Shown: positions 54,867-63,047 of the stretch, in pieces
Layout: every line of letters starts with the position of its first letter
Position numbering within the stretch: the first letter of the stretch is position 1
Virus record (IMG/VR): IMGVR_UViG_3300050821_002122
Location: 124,001 to 188,000 of that record
Origin: a virus
Length of the DNA: 64,000 nt
Strand: one strand, 5' to 3'
Translations under genes and position numbers: made by a program
The notes under the pieces: model-generated
Databases searched by the model: none
Seen by the model: only the letters and a program-made list of their open reading frames with translations
Told to the model about the DNA's origin: nothing

Positions 54867-55556
54867 ATGGGTCAACATAAGAAAGATACGCTGGATAACA
54901 ATGCAACCGCGAACACGGATACTGTTCAACGCTGCGGGGATTGCCTCCACCATGGCAGGCATGCTCATCCTCAAATGCAAACCATCTGCAAGCTGAAAGG
55001 CATCAGGACGTTTGCGCTAGCACCGAAATGCTTCACGCCGGACATCACACAGATTGCCGGCAACTCTGATTCGTTTGCGGCGATAGCGATGCTATTCGCA
55101 GAGTACACGCCGCGACAGAAACGGATACTGATCGGGGTCCTCAAGCAACCGCAGAAGAAATTCAAGCGCGAGCTACCGTTCGGTACCAGGGTGTATTTCC
55201 ACGGCCTTGGTAAGGACTATATCAGCAACTACATGAGTGGCATGGTCGCCGGCACAACATCAAGCGGTCAGCTAATCATCACTGGATCACCGGATCGGAA
55301 TACGCGAGGCAGGTCGTACTTCGCGTACATGAACGACAGCGATGAACTGATGACTGCGCGAGAATGGAAGGTCAAGAAAGCCGAACTGAAAGCGGCGGGT
55401 AAGATTCTCGATCCACAGTCTCTCGTATTACCAAAAGGCTCTCCAGCACCAAATGAACCGGTGACGATTGACTCAGCACCAGATGCTTGGTATGATCGAC
55501 AGGAGAAGACAAAGAAGAAACGAGGCATTCAGGATTTGGTTATCAAAATTTCCTGA
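54867..55556 (+). CDS. Hypothetical protein with N-terminal Cys cluster (229 aa)
   Basis: No family recognised. C-x2-C near residue 23 (CGDCLHH), C41 and C55 may bind zinc. A helical region follows, then strand-rich GTRVYFHGLGKDYI. The tail is Lys-rich. It shares the RCGDCLHHGRH style with small phage metal-binding proteins. Confidence 0.8.
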   Translation: MGQHKKDTLDNNATANTDTVQRCGDCLHHGRHAHPQMQTICKLKGIRTFALAPKCFTPDITQIAGNSDSFAAIAMLFAEYTPRQKRILIGVLKQPQKKFKRELPFGTRVYFHGLGKDYISNYMSGMVAGTTSSGQLIITGSPDRNTRGRSYFAYMNDSDELMTAREWKVKKAELKAAGKILDPQSLVLPKGSPAPNEPVTIDSAPDAWYDRQEKTKKKRGIQDLVIKIS

Positions 55557-55569
55557 CCTCGGAGGAATC

Positions 55570-56535
55570 ATGTTGCGTCAAATATTAGGGATTCAAGGCA
55601 CTAGCTTCAAGAAAATCGTGCCAGCATTGTATGCGTACTTGTTTAACCGCATCGACATGGATAAGTTCATTGCCTACGTCGGTGACCGCAAGGAAGGTCT
55701 ACGCATCAAGGACATTGCTCGCGGTAATGGTTACATAATGAAGAATTGCAAGCTGTATGCCTATGCTTGCTATGTGGCCCGCAAGAAAGGGGAGAAACTG
55801 CCGTCCGCTAAGTCGTTCGAGGTAGATGCATACGACTCGCTGCTGTTACGACGACTGAATCTCAAGAACCTAAACATCAATCATTTCAGGACTTTCACGC
55901 TAGCCGAATTTGAAAAGGTGGTCAACGATATGGTGACCAGCTCAGAGATAAAGAACTACTGTGGTAAGTTCGTTTCAAAGAAAATGTCCTTCTTGATGAA
56001 GTCCTTCGGGGAATCACGAGAGGATATCGAAGCCCACTTGAAAGAGATGGCCATCGTCGCAGTCTACAAGCAGTACCCGCGATTCATGACGCACCTTCAC
56101 ATGCTAAACGTGGCGAAGGCGCAAATCCACAACAAAGGTCACACGTTCATTACTGCATCGACCAGCAAGTCGCGGCAGAAATTGACTCAACACGAGGACG
56201 GTAGTTTCGAGGCCGTCCACGTTGATATCTCTACGTGTACCGAAGTTCCGGCCGGTCCACAGTACGGCGCAGAACTGAAAGAACGACTCACTGCTTTATC
56301 CCAAGTGGAAGCGTTCTTGCCGCAACGCACAAAAGAGTTTTTGCTGTGCGCTGCTGGTCACTATCATGAAGGCTTATCGGTCTTCATGAAGGTATCAAAT
56401 TCCGACGCAGTAGATCACATGAGTCACGATAGATACATGGCCAAGGTTCAGGAGTATTTCGGAACCAATCAAGAGAAGGTTGACCGTCTGTATGAAAACA
56501 TTCGGGCACGCATTCATCAAACTTCGGTGAGGTAA
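55570..56535 (+). CDS. Hypothetical protein, possibly sigma-factor-like (321 aa)
   Basis: The start at 55570 has CGGAGGAATC upstream. It is helical throughout. The segment MAIVAVYKQYPRFMTHLHML followed by AKAQIHNKGHTFI resembles sigma region 2 of divergent phage sigma factors (a YP-F-x-HL-x3-N-x-AKA-x2-HN pattern). The C-terminal part (DRYMAKVQEYFGTNQEKV) could be an HTH. If correct it is a candidate reader of the AGTAAATA boxes. This is a weak, pattern-based idea. Confidence 0.5.
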   Translation: MLRQILGIQGTSFKKIVPALYAYLFNRIDMDKFIAYVGDRKEGLRIKDIARGNGYIMKNCKLYAYACYVARKKGEKLPSAKSFEVDAYDSLLLRRLNLKNLNINHFRTFTLAEFEKVVNDMVTSSEIKNYCGKFVSKKMSFLMKSFGESREDIEAHLKEMAIVAVYKQYPRFMTHLHMLNVAKAQIHNKGHTFITASTSKSRQKLTQHEDGSFEAVHVDISTCTEVPAGPQYGAELKERLTALSQVEAFLPQRTKEFLLCAAGHYHEGLSVFMKVSNSDAVDHMSHDRYMAKVQEYFGTNQEKVDRLYENIRARIHQTSVR

Positions 56536-56537
56536 CT

Positions 56538-56816
56538 ATGGACACGGTGGCTATTCAATCTGAATTCGCGGCAGGCTTTCGTCTGACTTACGACGAGTAC
56601 AAAAAACTCGTCACCGCAATGACTGCCGATGAAGTGATTACATGCCTTGAACTGCTACGATGTGTAAAGCATCGTTCGCAGTACAGAGCAGATAGAGAAA
56701 CCCGTATTCGCAAGTGGTTGGCTGATCCGAAGCCAAGTTTTTCCAAGCCCTTGAACCCACATGAGTTTGATTCACTCAGACCCAAGTGGCCGATCAAGTA
56801 TCAGTTACCTCACTAA
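56538..56816 (+). CDS. Small hypothetical protein (92 aa)
   Basis: No family recognised. Helical N-terminal 60 residues (YDEYKKLVTAMTADEVITCL), then a Pro/Lys-rich tail. It is followed by a perfect terminator. Confidence 0.8.
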   Translation: MDTVAIQSEFAAGFRLTYDEYKKLVTAMTADEVITCLELLRCVKHRSQYRADRETRIRKWLADPKPSFSKPLNPHEFDSLRPKWPIKYQLPH

Positions 56817-56821
56817 CACCC

Positions 56822-56855
56822 AAGAGCGACGTAGATATCTACGTCGCTCTTTTCG
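56822..56855 (+). terminator. Strong factor-independent terminator
   Basis: A 15-bp perfect arm (AAGAGCGACGTAGAT with its complement) followed by TTTTCG. Confidence 0.93.
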
Positions 56856-56894
56856 CATCAGTAGTAAATGAAGTATGACTAAAAGGGAGGTCGT

Positions 56895-57137
56895 ATGAAA
56901 GGTCGTCTAGTAGCAATCGGAATAGTAACTTTGGCCGCAGGTCTCACCGATCGGATTTTTACACCGATCGCAAGTTTGGCTGCCAATGCAACAATCGTCA
57001 ATCAACTTGACCACAGCAACGCTGCATCACTCGCTAATACAGCCGTCGGCAACGGTGAGTGGATTCCCCACACGGTTATCCTGATCGCGTGGTTTGCAGC
57101 AGTTTCCATCATCCTCTACATCGGAAAAAAGAAATGA
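56895..57137 (+). CDS. Small membrane protein (80 aa)
   Basis: An N-terminal segment (RLVAIGIVTLAAGL) and a C-terminal one (HTVILIAWFAAVSIILYIGKKK) frame a polar, Asn/Thr/Ala-rich loop of about 45 residues. Probably two passes with the loop in the periplasm. An AGTAAATG sequence lies at 56863-56870, 24 bases upstream. It overlaps the SPFH lipoprotein gene by ATGA, suggesting that the two act together. Confidence 0.85.
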   Translation: MKGRLVAIGIVTLAAGLTDRIFTPIASLAANATIVNQLDHSNAASLANTAVGNGEWIPHTVILIAWFAAVSIILYIGKKK

Positions 57138-58063
57138 AAAAGACTATCGCAATTACCCTACTGGCCCTGAGCGCAAGCTTGGCACTCACAGGCTGCTATC
57201 GAAAAGCGCAGGACGAATTCGTTGAGATCAAACCAGACGAGACTGCATTCTTGGTCTCGCTGGAAGGTGACACGAAAACGAACCAAGCAAAGTTCGATTC
57301 AGTGGCTGTTATGGAGGAACACAAAATCTCCGCCAAGCGCGTCATCATTCCTCACAAGCTGCTGAACACGTGCCCAAGCTGCACGACTGCGGAGTATGTA
57401 GACGTACCCACAGCACGCCTGTTCACCGTCACACGCAAGATGGTTTCGCGTGAATGGACGGCTACCGATAAAGGTACGAAGAAAGAGAACCAGGCGATTT
57501 CGGTTGAGTCGAATGAGTCCATCGACTTCGACCTAGGAGTCATGATTACTGCACACATCGCAGAAAGTGACACCGCTACGTTCCTCTACAACTATTCGGG
57601 CAGCCAGTTGTCCGACATCATGGATGGCGATGTGCGCTCCATCGTGGGCAAAGAGTTGGCCGATCAATTCGGTACCCATTCTTTGGAAGAGGATCGTCAT
57701 GACAAGATCGCCTACTTCCATGCGACGTTCGATAAGGTGGCTAAATTCTTCAAAGACAAAGGCATTACCATCGACTCGCTGGGTTCAGCAGAAGGTATGA
57801 CGTACCACGACAAAGCCATCCAGACGGCGATCAACAACAAGTTTGCTGCCGAAATGAGCAAGGCGGCAGCGCGCGATCAAGCGGATGCAGCAGCTATCTT
57901 GGTCGCTAACAAGGATGCTGTTTTGATGCAGCAGAATTTCGAGATACGAAAACGCGAACTGGATATCGAAGAATTGCGCGCTCGGAAATTCAACGGTGTA
58001 CTACCAACGACGGTGATGTTGGGCACTGGTCAAACAACTATCATGGGCGTCCCCTTGAAGTAA
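57134..58063 (+). CDS. SPFH/Band 7-domain lipoprotein
   Basis: A 309-residue protein. A lipoprotein signal is clear: two Lys, a hydrophobic stretch and the lipobox LTGC with Cys21. Residues about 40-200 are strand-rich (TAFLVSLEGDTKTNQ). Residues about 215-290 include the long charged helix typical of SPFH proteins (FDKVAKFFKDKGITIDSLGS, then KAIQTAINNKFAAEMSKAA). SPFH proteins form membrane-bound oligomeric rings. A phage-encoded lipoprotein version may shape or seal the host envelope, for example in superinfection exclusion; this is inferred. Confidence 0.75.
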   Translation: MKKTIAITLLALSASLALTGCYRKAQDEFVEIKPDETAFLVSLEGDTKTNQAKFDSVAVMEEHKISAKRVIIPHKLLNTCPSCTTAEYVDVPTARLFTVTRKMVSREWTATDKGTKKENQAISVESNESIDFDLGVMITAHIAESDTATFLYNYSGSQLSDIMDGDVRSIVGKELADQFGTHSLEEDRHDKIAYFHATFDKVAKFFKDKGITIDSLGSAEGMTYHDKAIQTAINNKFAAEMSKAAARDQADAAAILVANKDAVLMQQNFEIRKRELDIEELRARKFNGVLPTTVMLGTGQTTIMGVPLK

Positions 58064-58067
58064 TACC

Positions 58068-58096
58068 GAGCGGGCCAACTTGGCCCGCTCTTTTCA
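58068..58096 (+). terminator. Strong factor-independent terminator
   Basis: GAGCGGGCCA-ACT-TGGCCCGCTC, a 10-bp perfect stem followed by TTTT. Confidence 0.93.
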
Positions 58097-58108
58097 CAGG
58101 AGTATAAA

Positions 58109-58426
58109 ATGATTACCGTATTAGAAGAAATCGCTGTAGAGAAATCTTTGGCACAACACTATCGAAGCGGCTACAAGGTCGACATTGGTAACGTGATCCC
58201 AGGCACTGTAGTACTTCAGCAATGGTCTCATAAAGATGATGACGGCGAGACAACTGACAAGATATTCACCACCGTACTTGTGGTCTTCCGTCAACTTCAG
58301 GGCGAGACTGCATGTTCTGCCATCGATGAAAATTCGCACATCACCAACGATATGCGACTACCAGCGAACACACAGGTCGTCATCATGACGCCAACTATCC
58401 CAATGAACTGGGATGCAAAGCCATGA
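58109..58426 (+). CDS. Hypothetical protein (105 aa)
   Basis: No family recognised. Strand-rich (GNVIPGTVVLQQWSHKD, KIFTTVLVVFRQLQ). It overlaps the next gene by ATGA. Confidence 0.85.
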   Translation: MITVLEEIAVEKSLAQHYRSGYKVDIGNVIPGTVVLQQWSHKDDDGETTDKIFTTVLVVFRQLQGETACSAIDENSHITNDMRLPANTQVVIMTPTIPMNWDAKP

Positions 58427-58545
58427 CGCAAGAACTAGCGGCTGAATTGATCGAGAGCCTCGGAGACGATCCAGCATTCGAGGCTAACCCGGTTTTAACA
58501 CTAGCCCAGGCACTACTCAACTCGACAGGAGATTCAAATGAATGA
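58423..58545 (+). CDS. Small acidic protein (40 aa)
   Basis: A 40-codon frame between two ORFs: ATGA overlap upstream and an 8-base overlap downstream. Helical, acidic product (ELAAELIESLGDDPAFEAN). No family known. Confidence 0.7.
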   Translation: MTQELAAELIESLGDDPAFEANPVLTLAQALLNSTGDSNE

Positions 58546-58855
58546 CAGGGAAATTGCAAAAGATATTCTGACGAATCATATGGCTAAATATGAAGCAGCT
58601 ATGGGAGTCGTTCAGAGTCGCGTCGTGATGAACGCATTGAAGCAGTTCATCAATCCACCGACGGCCTTCATCGCGCATGTGGACGGCGACGGTATCATGA
58701 TCTCGGCGTACCCGTATCTCGATCCGAAGCATGAGATGAATCACATGGTGATCGCCGACGTCTCGCAGACAGGCAAGGTTAACCGCGATCCCTCGTTTGA
58801 GAACGTGGTACGCAATATCCTCACGCAATGCGGTCTGCAAGTAGTCTTCGACTGA
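58538..58855 (+). CDS. Hypothetical protein (105 aa)
   Basis: No family recognised. AGGAGA lies 7 bases before the ATG. A helical N-terminus, a strand pair (AFIAHVDGDGIMISAYPYL) and a C-terminal helix-strand (VVRNILTQCGLQVVF). Codons are GC-rich and biased. Confidence 0.85.
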   Translation: MNDREIAKDILTNHMAKYEAAMGVVQSRVVMNALKQFINPPTAFIAHVDGDGIMISAYPYLDPKHEMNHMVIADVSQTGKVNRDPSFENVVRNILTQCGLQVVFD

Positions 58856-58907
58856 ATTTGATTATGAGTCCCCAGCAAATGGGCTTGTCAATCAAATAGG
58901 AGTCTCT

Positions 58908-59141
58908 ATGTCTTCGACAGTTAGCTATATGGGCTTGGCCATCACCGTACCGTCTGGTTTCAACTACGTCGCAATGGACCAAAATTTCTTTGTCTATGCG
59001 TTCAAGAATCAGCCAACGTTTGATCCCAATGCCAATGAGTGGGTATTTCCAACGGACCTCAGCACCGTGTCGTATCTTGGTACGCTGCACCAACTATCAT
59101 TAGCACCCGTGAGTGGTCTGACTGTCATCTTAAACCTATAA
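58908..59141 (+). CDS. Small hypothetical protein (77 aa)
   Basis: No family recognised. Strand-rich and aromatic (YMGLAITVPSGFNYVAMDQNFF region). Preceded by TAGGAGTCTCT and an ATTTGATT/AATCAAAT inverted repeat (58856-58897). Confidence 0.8.
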   Translation: MSSTVSYMGLAITVPSGFNYVAMDQNFFVYAFKNQPTFDPNANEWVFPTDLSTVSYLGTLHQLSLAPVSGLTVILNL

Positions 59142-59150
59142 GGAGTTACC

Positions 59151-59696
59151 ATGCTTAATATGCGTGTAGAGGCTGTCATCCGCGTGATACGCAATCTGTT
59201 AATGCCTCAAAATTCTGCGAATGAGTTTCGAGTCGAAAACCTGGGTACCGAACGTCATATGCGAGGCATCGTCTTCGGTTTCGATATCACGCTGTACGAT
59301 AACACTGACCGACCGGAAGGCTCCGCGCGCAAAGAGAGTCGGCGAGGTATTCAAGTTCTCGTCGCCGGTCACTCGTCGGTTTTCACATCGACGAGTAAGA
59401 CTCACGATGACCGCGATGACACCTGGACAAACCTCAGCAACCACGACTCGTGCTGGCACAGTTCGATGGCAAGTGAACTGACTCAAATTTACTTTGAGAT
59501 GTGTGAGGAGGTAGATGCTAATCAGCGCCCATCTGACATTGTTTCATACAACACGTTTGATGTGTTTCGCCCTCTTCGTTTCGTTGATGTAGTGTGGGAA
59601 CCGACAGAGGATAGGACACTGTCCGGTTATCGTAAAGTACTATCGGTCATCAACGTACCGAGAGAAAAGTTTGAGACATTGGGGAGACGCGGATGA
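59151..59696 (+). CDS. Hypothetical protein (181 aa)
   Basis: No family recognised. The N-terminal helix is followed by a strand-rich region (GIVFGFDITLYDNTD; GIQVLVAGHSSVF), an acidic helical segment and a final strand-rich part. Probably a two-layer alpha/beta domain. ATGA overlap with the next gene. Confidence 0.85.
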   Translation: MLNMRVEAVIRVIRNLLMPQNSANEFRVENLGTERHMRGIVFGFDITLYDNTDRPEGSARKESRRGIQVLVAGHSSVFTSTSKTHDDRDDTWTNLSNHDSCWHSSMASELTQIYFEMCEEVDANQRPSDIVSYNTFDVFRPLRFVDVVWEPTEDRTLSGYRKVLSVINVPREKFETLGRRG

Positions 59697-59923
59697 GCTT
59701 CTACGACTTCTTGGGTGCGACTGCGATTCTGCTGTGCGTTATTTTCTTGGGCTTTCAACCGCAACGCGACAAAGAGGCTGAGGCATTAACTCTGGTACAG
59801 GAGAATTGTTACGACGGTTTGGTTTACGTCCACTTCAAACATGGTAACGACAATTGGGCTACTGTGAAAGTCGATAAACAACTCGGTATCCCTCTGCAAT
59901 GTTCTACTAAGGAGAATAAATGA
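59693..59923 (+). CDS. Small membrane-anchored protein (76 aa)
   Basis: The N-terminal hydrophobic stretch (FLGATAILLCVIFLGF, residues 6-21) acts as a signal-anchor. The rest is polar with two Cys (QENCYD and LQCST), perhaps a periplasmic disulfide. ATGA overlaps on both sides. Confidence 0.8.
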   Translation: MSFYDFLGATAILLCVIFLGFQPQRDKEAEALTLVQENCYDGLVYVHFKHGNDNWATVKVDKQLGIPLQCSTKENK

Positions 59924-60291
59924 AGCTCAGAGAATTAAACCTTGGTTACACTGTCACAGGCCACGGAGCCGCCGCAGCTCACCTGTCGTCAGACGCAATA
60001 GATGCGTACAATAAAGGCCCTATCAGCGAGGGGTCAGGTGGCCCTCTCCACTACCTGATGGTGGCTTCTGACGACAGAAAAACTATAGCGATGGTATTCG
60101 GTGATAGTGCTGCCGATGCAGAGGCAAATCATCACACGATAACCAATGCAGTAAATAACATTCAGAAAGTGCCACCGTTTCTGATGACTGCTTTGGCTGC
60201 GGTCGAAAAGATCAAAGCCGATGAATCGCTATCATTGGAAGACGTACTGGCACTGAAACTGGTACGCACGTATTTTGCACCAACAGTATAA
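59920..60291 (+). CDS. Hypothetical protein (123 aa)
   Basis: No family recognised. The middle (GPLHYLMVASDDRKTIAMVF) is strand-rich; the C-terminal 60 residues are helical (DESLSLEDVLALKLVRTYF). Its stop codon lies within the 23-bp dyad at 60283. Confidence 0.85.
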   Translation: MKLRELNLGYTVTGHGAAAAHLSSDAIDAYNKGPISEGSGGPLHYLMVASDDRKTIAMVFGDSAADAEANHHTITNAVNNIQKVPPFLMTALAAVEKIKADESLSLEDVLALKLVRTYFAPTV

Positions 60292-60310
60292 ATCGTTTAT
60301 ACTGTTTTTC
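60283..60310 (+). repeat. 23-bp dyad over a stop codon, with T tract
   Basis: Perfect arms ACAGTATAAA and TTTATACTGT around TCG, followed by TTTTC. The core is the same TAAATCGTTTA dyad as at 37581 and 50254. It could be an operator, a weak terminator or both. Confidence 0.6.
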
Positions 60311-60453
60311 ACCACTGTCACGCTTCCATGTGCTATGTCACATGAGCACCAAAATAGCACCATATTTGTTGCAGAAATAGCACAAATATGGTGCTATTTT
60401 GCACATTTATTAAGCACATTTATTGATCTTTTTCGTGTATTTTTCGACAATAT
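60311..60453 (+). promoter_or_regulatory. Repeat-rich control region
   Basis: It includes CATGTG/CACATG (60328-60343), the 20-bp inverted repeat at 60350-60401 and two copies of GCACATTTATT (60401-60411, 60414-60424). Its repeat density is the highest in the window, between a stop codon and a strong promoter. Confidence 0.55.
60350..60401. repeat. Perfect 20-bp inverted repeat
   Basis: The left arm 60350-60369 (starts CAAAATAGCACC) is the exact complement of 60382-60401, with a 12-base loop. It is AT-rich and ends in TTTT, so it could be a bidirectional terminator or a tandem operator. Confidence 0.7.
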
Positions 60454-60470
60454 GTTATAATAGAAGCGTA
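60454..60470 (+). promoter_or_regulatory. Sigma70-like promoter, GTTATAATAGAAGCGTA
   Basis: TATAAT at 60456-60461 with an extended TG upstream; the 17-mer is identical to that at 37686. It lies 26 bases before the ATG at 60496. Confidence 0.75.
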
Positions 60471-60495
60471 CACCACTACCCAGAAAAGGACCAAA

Positions 60496-60714
60496 ATGAA
60501 ACCCGAGCGAATCATGCGCCCGCGAGCTACACAGAAAATCTGCCGACAGAAAGTGCGCGCAATGCTGTACGTTGCCAACATTCTGCCGCAAGACTTCGAT
60601 CAACATATCGAAGCCGACGTTGATGGAAAATACGACGCGCGACAGGTACAAGTTTTCTGTCTCAGCGCCTTAGCAAAATCTTTGACTACTATTGAGGAGA
60701 ATCAAAATGGCTGA
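60496..60714 (+). CDS. Small basic protein (72 aa)
   Basis: No family recognised. Basic N-terminus (KPERIMRPRATQKICRQKVR), then helical. Preceded by AAAAGGACC. First gene after the promoter near 60.45 kb. Confidence 0.8.
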   Translation: MKPERIMRPRATQKICRQKVRAMLYVANILPQDFDQHIEADVDGKYDARQVQVFCLSALAKSLTTIEENQNG

Positions 60715-61075
60715 CGTAACTGGTCCAATCGGATCGCTTCCAAATTCCACCCATACTGCTGCCGGCAACTGCGACGAACATCCAGATCGGCCGGCTTACC
60801 GTCGCATTCAAGGGGAGACTGATTCGTTCGGCAGCGAGATGCACGATCTCTGCAAAGAGTGCTACGACGCGCATATCGAGGCCGTCAATAATGCAGACAC
60901 CAGCGGCGTTTGCGATTGGTGTAATCAACATAAGCCCGCACTACGCAACCGCCGCGACTTTGAAGAAGGGATGAGTGGTCGCGTCTACGAAGTTTGCTCT
61001 GACTGCATCAAAGCTGAAAACGCCCGCATACAAGAAGAGTTCGATGATGACGACTACGACGATTACCACGACTAA
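60707..61075 (+). CDS. Zinc-finger-like protein (122 aa)
   Basis: The start at 60707 has TTGAGGAGA upstream. Three C-x2-C pairs plus C-x-E-H (CDEHPDRPAY, CKECYD, CDWCNQH, CSDC) suggest one or two zinc sites of the treble-clef type. The C-terminal 15 residues are nearly all Asp/Tyr. No family recognised. Confidence 0.8.
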   Translation: MADVTGPIGSLPNSTHTAAGNCDEHPDRPAYRRIQGETDSFGSEMHDLCKECYDAHIEAVNNADTSGVCDWCNQHKPALRNRRDFEEGMSGRVYEVCSDCIKAENARIQEEFDDDDYDDYHD

Positions 61076-61088
61076 CCGGGAGAACAAA

Positions 61089-61790
61089 ATGAAAGACCAA
61101 GCCTATTTCGATACCGTTATCGCTGCGATGCAGCCCATCGGTTTTAAGTTCCTTGCGCAGGTTCATATCTCGACCGATGATATGCCGTATCATGTGACGG
61201 TGGCATGGGCGCGCTGCACGGACCTCCTCTTCTACGTCGAGGGCAAGAACCTCATCACTCGCATGACGTACACCGAGGACCGCCGTGACAATTGCCCAGA
61301 AGCGGATACCTACTACCGTTATTGGTCTCTAGAACTCATCGCCGATTTCAGCGACTGGGACAAAGCCTCTGCACTTGAGACAATGCGCGATGTGACCAAA
61401 CCACCGCTGTATTACGAAGAATCTTATATGTGGGACGAACCACGCGTACCCGTCTATCGCATTGAACCTCAGTTGGCAGGATTCTGGAATCATATGTCGT
61501 CATCTCACATGAATCACCGTGAGTGGCGCTTTGAACCATCAGCCGATAGCAATACTGACGTACCAATCGAGCCGATGATTGCTGAACTCGCAAAGTTCAA
61601 AGACAGTATTTCAGATTGTCTGTCAGCGTCACCGTTCCCTACTCTGCTGCCATCGTGGCCACCGACGTATGTGTTCGGGGGTAGTAGCTACGGCAAGGAT
61701 AAGCAGTATCAGCAGTGTACCAATCTGTACTGGACTCGCTTCGGCGATAAACGCAAGATACTGCGCAAGCTGATTAAGAAACTCAACTAG
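61089..61790 (+). CDS. Hypothetical protein, paralogue of the 34020 gene (233 aa)
   Basis: The start at 61089 has CGGGAGAAC upstream. It shares segments with the 34020 product in the same order: FLAQVHISTDDMPYH, YYRYWSLELIA, a central LAGFW/FAGFR and the C-terminal QQCTNLYWTRF. The function is unknown. Confidence 0.85.
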   Translation: MKDQAYFDTVIAAMQPIGFKFLAQVHISTDDMPYHVTVAWARCTDLLFYVEGKNLITRMTYTEDRRDNCPEADTYYRYWSLELIADFSDWDKASALETMRDVTKPPLYYEESYMWDEPRVPVYRIEPQLAGFWNHMSSSHMNHREWRFEPSADSNTDVPIEPMIAELAKFKDSISDCLSASPFPTLLPSWPPTYVFGGSSYGKDKQYQQCTNLYWTRFGDKRKILRKLIKKLN

Positions 61791-61798
61791 GAGGGATG

Positions 61799-62170
61799 AT
61801 GAGTAAAATCAAACTGCTGGTACATACACCAGTGTCTGTTATGCTGTTCAACGCAATGTGTGAAAGCGTGAGCCAGGATAAACTTCTGGAGATTTATGGT
61901 CTCGCTGCTACACCAGATGTAGTGGTCGATGTAAAGCTTACCGTCAACGGCGTCGAACTTGACGCGGAACGAGTGCTAGCATCATGCTGGGAACAACTGT
62001 TAGTTCGCTATGAACAACGAGTCACGCAGGATGCAAAGGCGATGGTTGGTGGCGCCGGTCTGCAAGAACTCGCCGATACTTTTGAGGAGATGAAGACCCG
62101 AATCGAAAACGAATTCAGCAGTGTGCAGCACATCGTCGAAGAACGCATCAAGAAATTTACGGAGATTTAA
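61799..62170 (+). CDS. Hypothetical protein (123 aa)
   Basis: No family recognised. The second of two adjacent ATGs (61799) is preferred because GGAGG lies 5 bases upstream. The C-terminal 45 residues (ELADTFEEMKTRIENEFSSV) form a likely coiled coil. Confidence 0.8.
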   Translation: MSKIKLLVHTPVSVMLFNAMCESVSQDKLLEIYGLAATPDVVVDVKLTVNGVELDAERVLASCWEQLLVRYEQRVTQDAKAMVGGAGLQELADTFEEMKTRIENEFSSVQHIVEERIKKFTEI

Positions 62171-62413
62171 ATGACCAAACAAGACATGCAGATATGTACC
62201 CTGCGCGAACTCATGTTGGCACACAATGCCTATCAACGTTCGCTGTCTGAGTTTTCAAAAGCATTGGGTGCTATGCCGACGCCCAGGATGCAAGCATACA
62301 TCGGCGGGTTGGCCGCAGTAGCACAAGACCCTAGGGAATTTACAGCATCGGACTTTGATAACTTGCTGCATGTGGTCAAGCTCGATTCCGTCCACCAAAT
62401 CACCGGAGCTTAA
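62171..62413 (+). CDS. Small hypothetical protein (80 aa)
   Basis: No family recognised. Abuts the previous stop with no gap. Helical (LRELMLAHNAYQRSLSEFSKAL). Confidence 0.8.
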   Translation: MTKQDMQICTLRELMLAHNAYQRSLSEFSKALGAMPTPRMQAYIGGLAAVAQDPREFTASDFDNLLHVVKLDSVHQITGA

Positions 62414-62414
62414 A

Positions 62415-62747
62415 ATGGCACTCGACATTCAAGATATCATGCAGGTCCTCAGCAGCGACTTACCGCAACCAGCGTTTCAGGCAATGCGCAGTCTATTGGC
62501 CATCCAGTACGAGCCTTCCCGAGATACGGTCCTCATGCACATGAGGCTCGATCAAAACCGCAACCCGCATAACGATAACCACCCGAACATATGCCCGCGG
62601 CGAAAAGACAGTCAGATCATAAGCGATCTCAAGTTCAAGCACGCTGACGACATACTGCTCCACCAATACAGGCAGGCCTATCGTGCGTGGCTGGACTTCA
62701 ACAACTTTCAAAAAGACCGCTGGACCGACTGCTACAGGAGAGCATGA
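62415..62747 (+). CDS. Hypothetical protein (110 aa)
   Basis: No family recognised. The start at 62415 (MALDIQDIM) has CGGAGCTTAAA upstream. A helical N-terminus, a His/Asn-rich centre (RNPHNDNHPNICPRR) and an aromatic helical end. ATGA overlap with the next gene. Confidence 0.8.
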   Translation: MALDIQDIMQVLSSDLPQPAFQAMRSLLAIQYEPSRDTVLMHMRLDQNRNPHNDNHPNICPRRKDSQIISDLKFKHADDILLHQYRQAYRAWLDFNNFQKDRWTDCYRRA

Positions 62748-63016
62748 TGCAAGTACAAGTCAATGTATGGCAAGAGAATCTGTTAAAGCCAGCCAGCAAG
62801 CCCTTCATCGTGTTTCAGATGAAAGTCAGTGTGGGTTCGGAGTCAACTGCCTCTGACGTTGTTGAATTTGCCAAGGCTGGCTTCAGCTTGGCAAACATCA
62901 GCGATCATGGTGCGGCCGATTTTTACTCAGGCTTGCGCTCTGCATACCACAGTCTGCTATCGTGCTATAGCTTCCAGTCGGAACCACGTATCGAAGCCCA
63001 AATTACCGAATGGTAA
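62744..63016 (+). CDS. Hypothetical protein (90 aa)
   Basis: No family recognised. Two adjacent ATGs (62744 and 62747) follow AGGAGAGC. Strand-rich N-terminus (FIVFQMKVSVGSES), then helical. Confidence 0.8.
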   Translation: MMQVQVNVWQENLLKPASKPFIVFQMKVSVGSESTASDVVEFAKAGFSLANISDHGAADFYSGLRSAYHSLLSCYSFQSEPRIEAQITEW

Positions 63017-63025
63017 TTCAACTAG

Positions 63026-63040
63026 TCCCTATGTAAAGGA
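63026..63040 (+). promoter_or_regulatory. TCCCTATGTAAAGGA element, copy 5
   Basis: Identical 15-mer 7 bases before the ATG at 63048, about 23 kb from the other four copies. Confidence 0.7.
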
Positions 63041-63047
63041 CCGCAAA

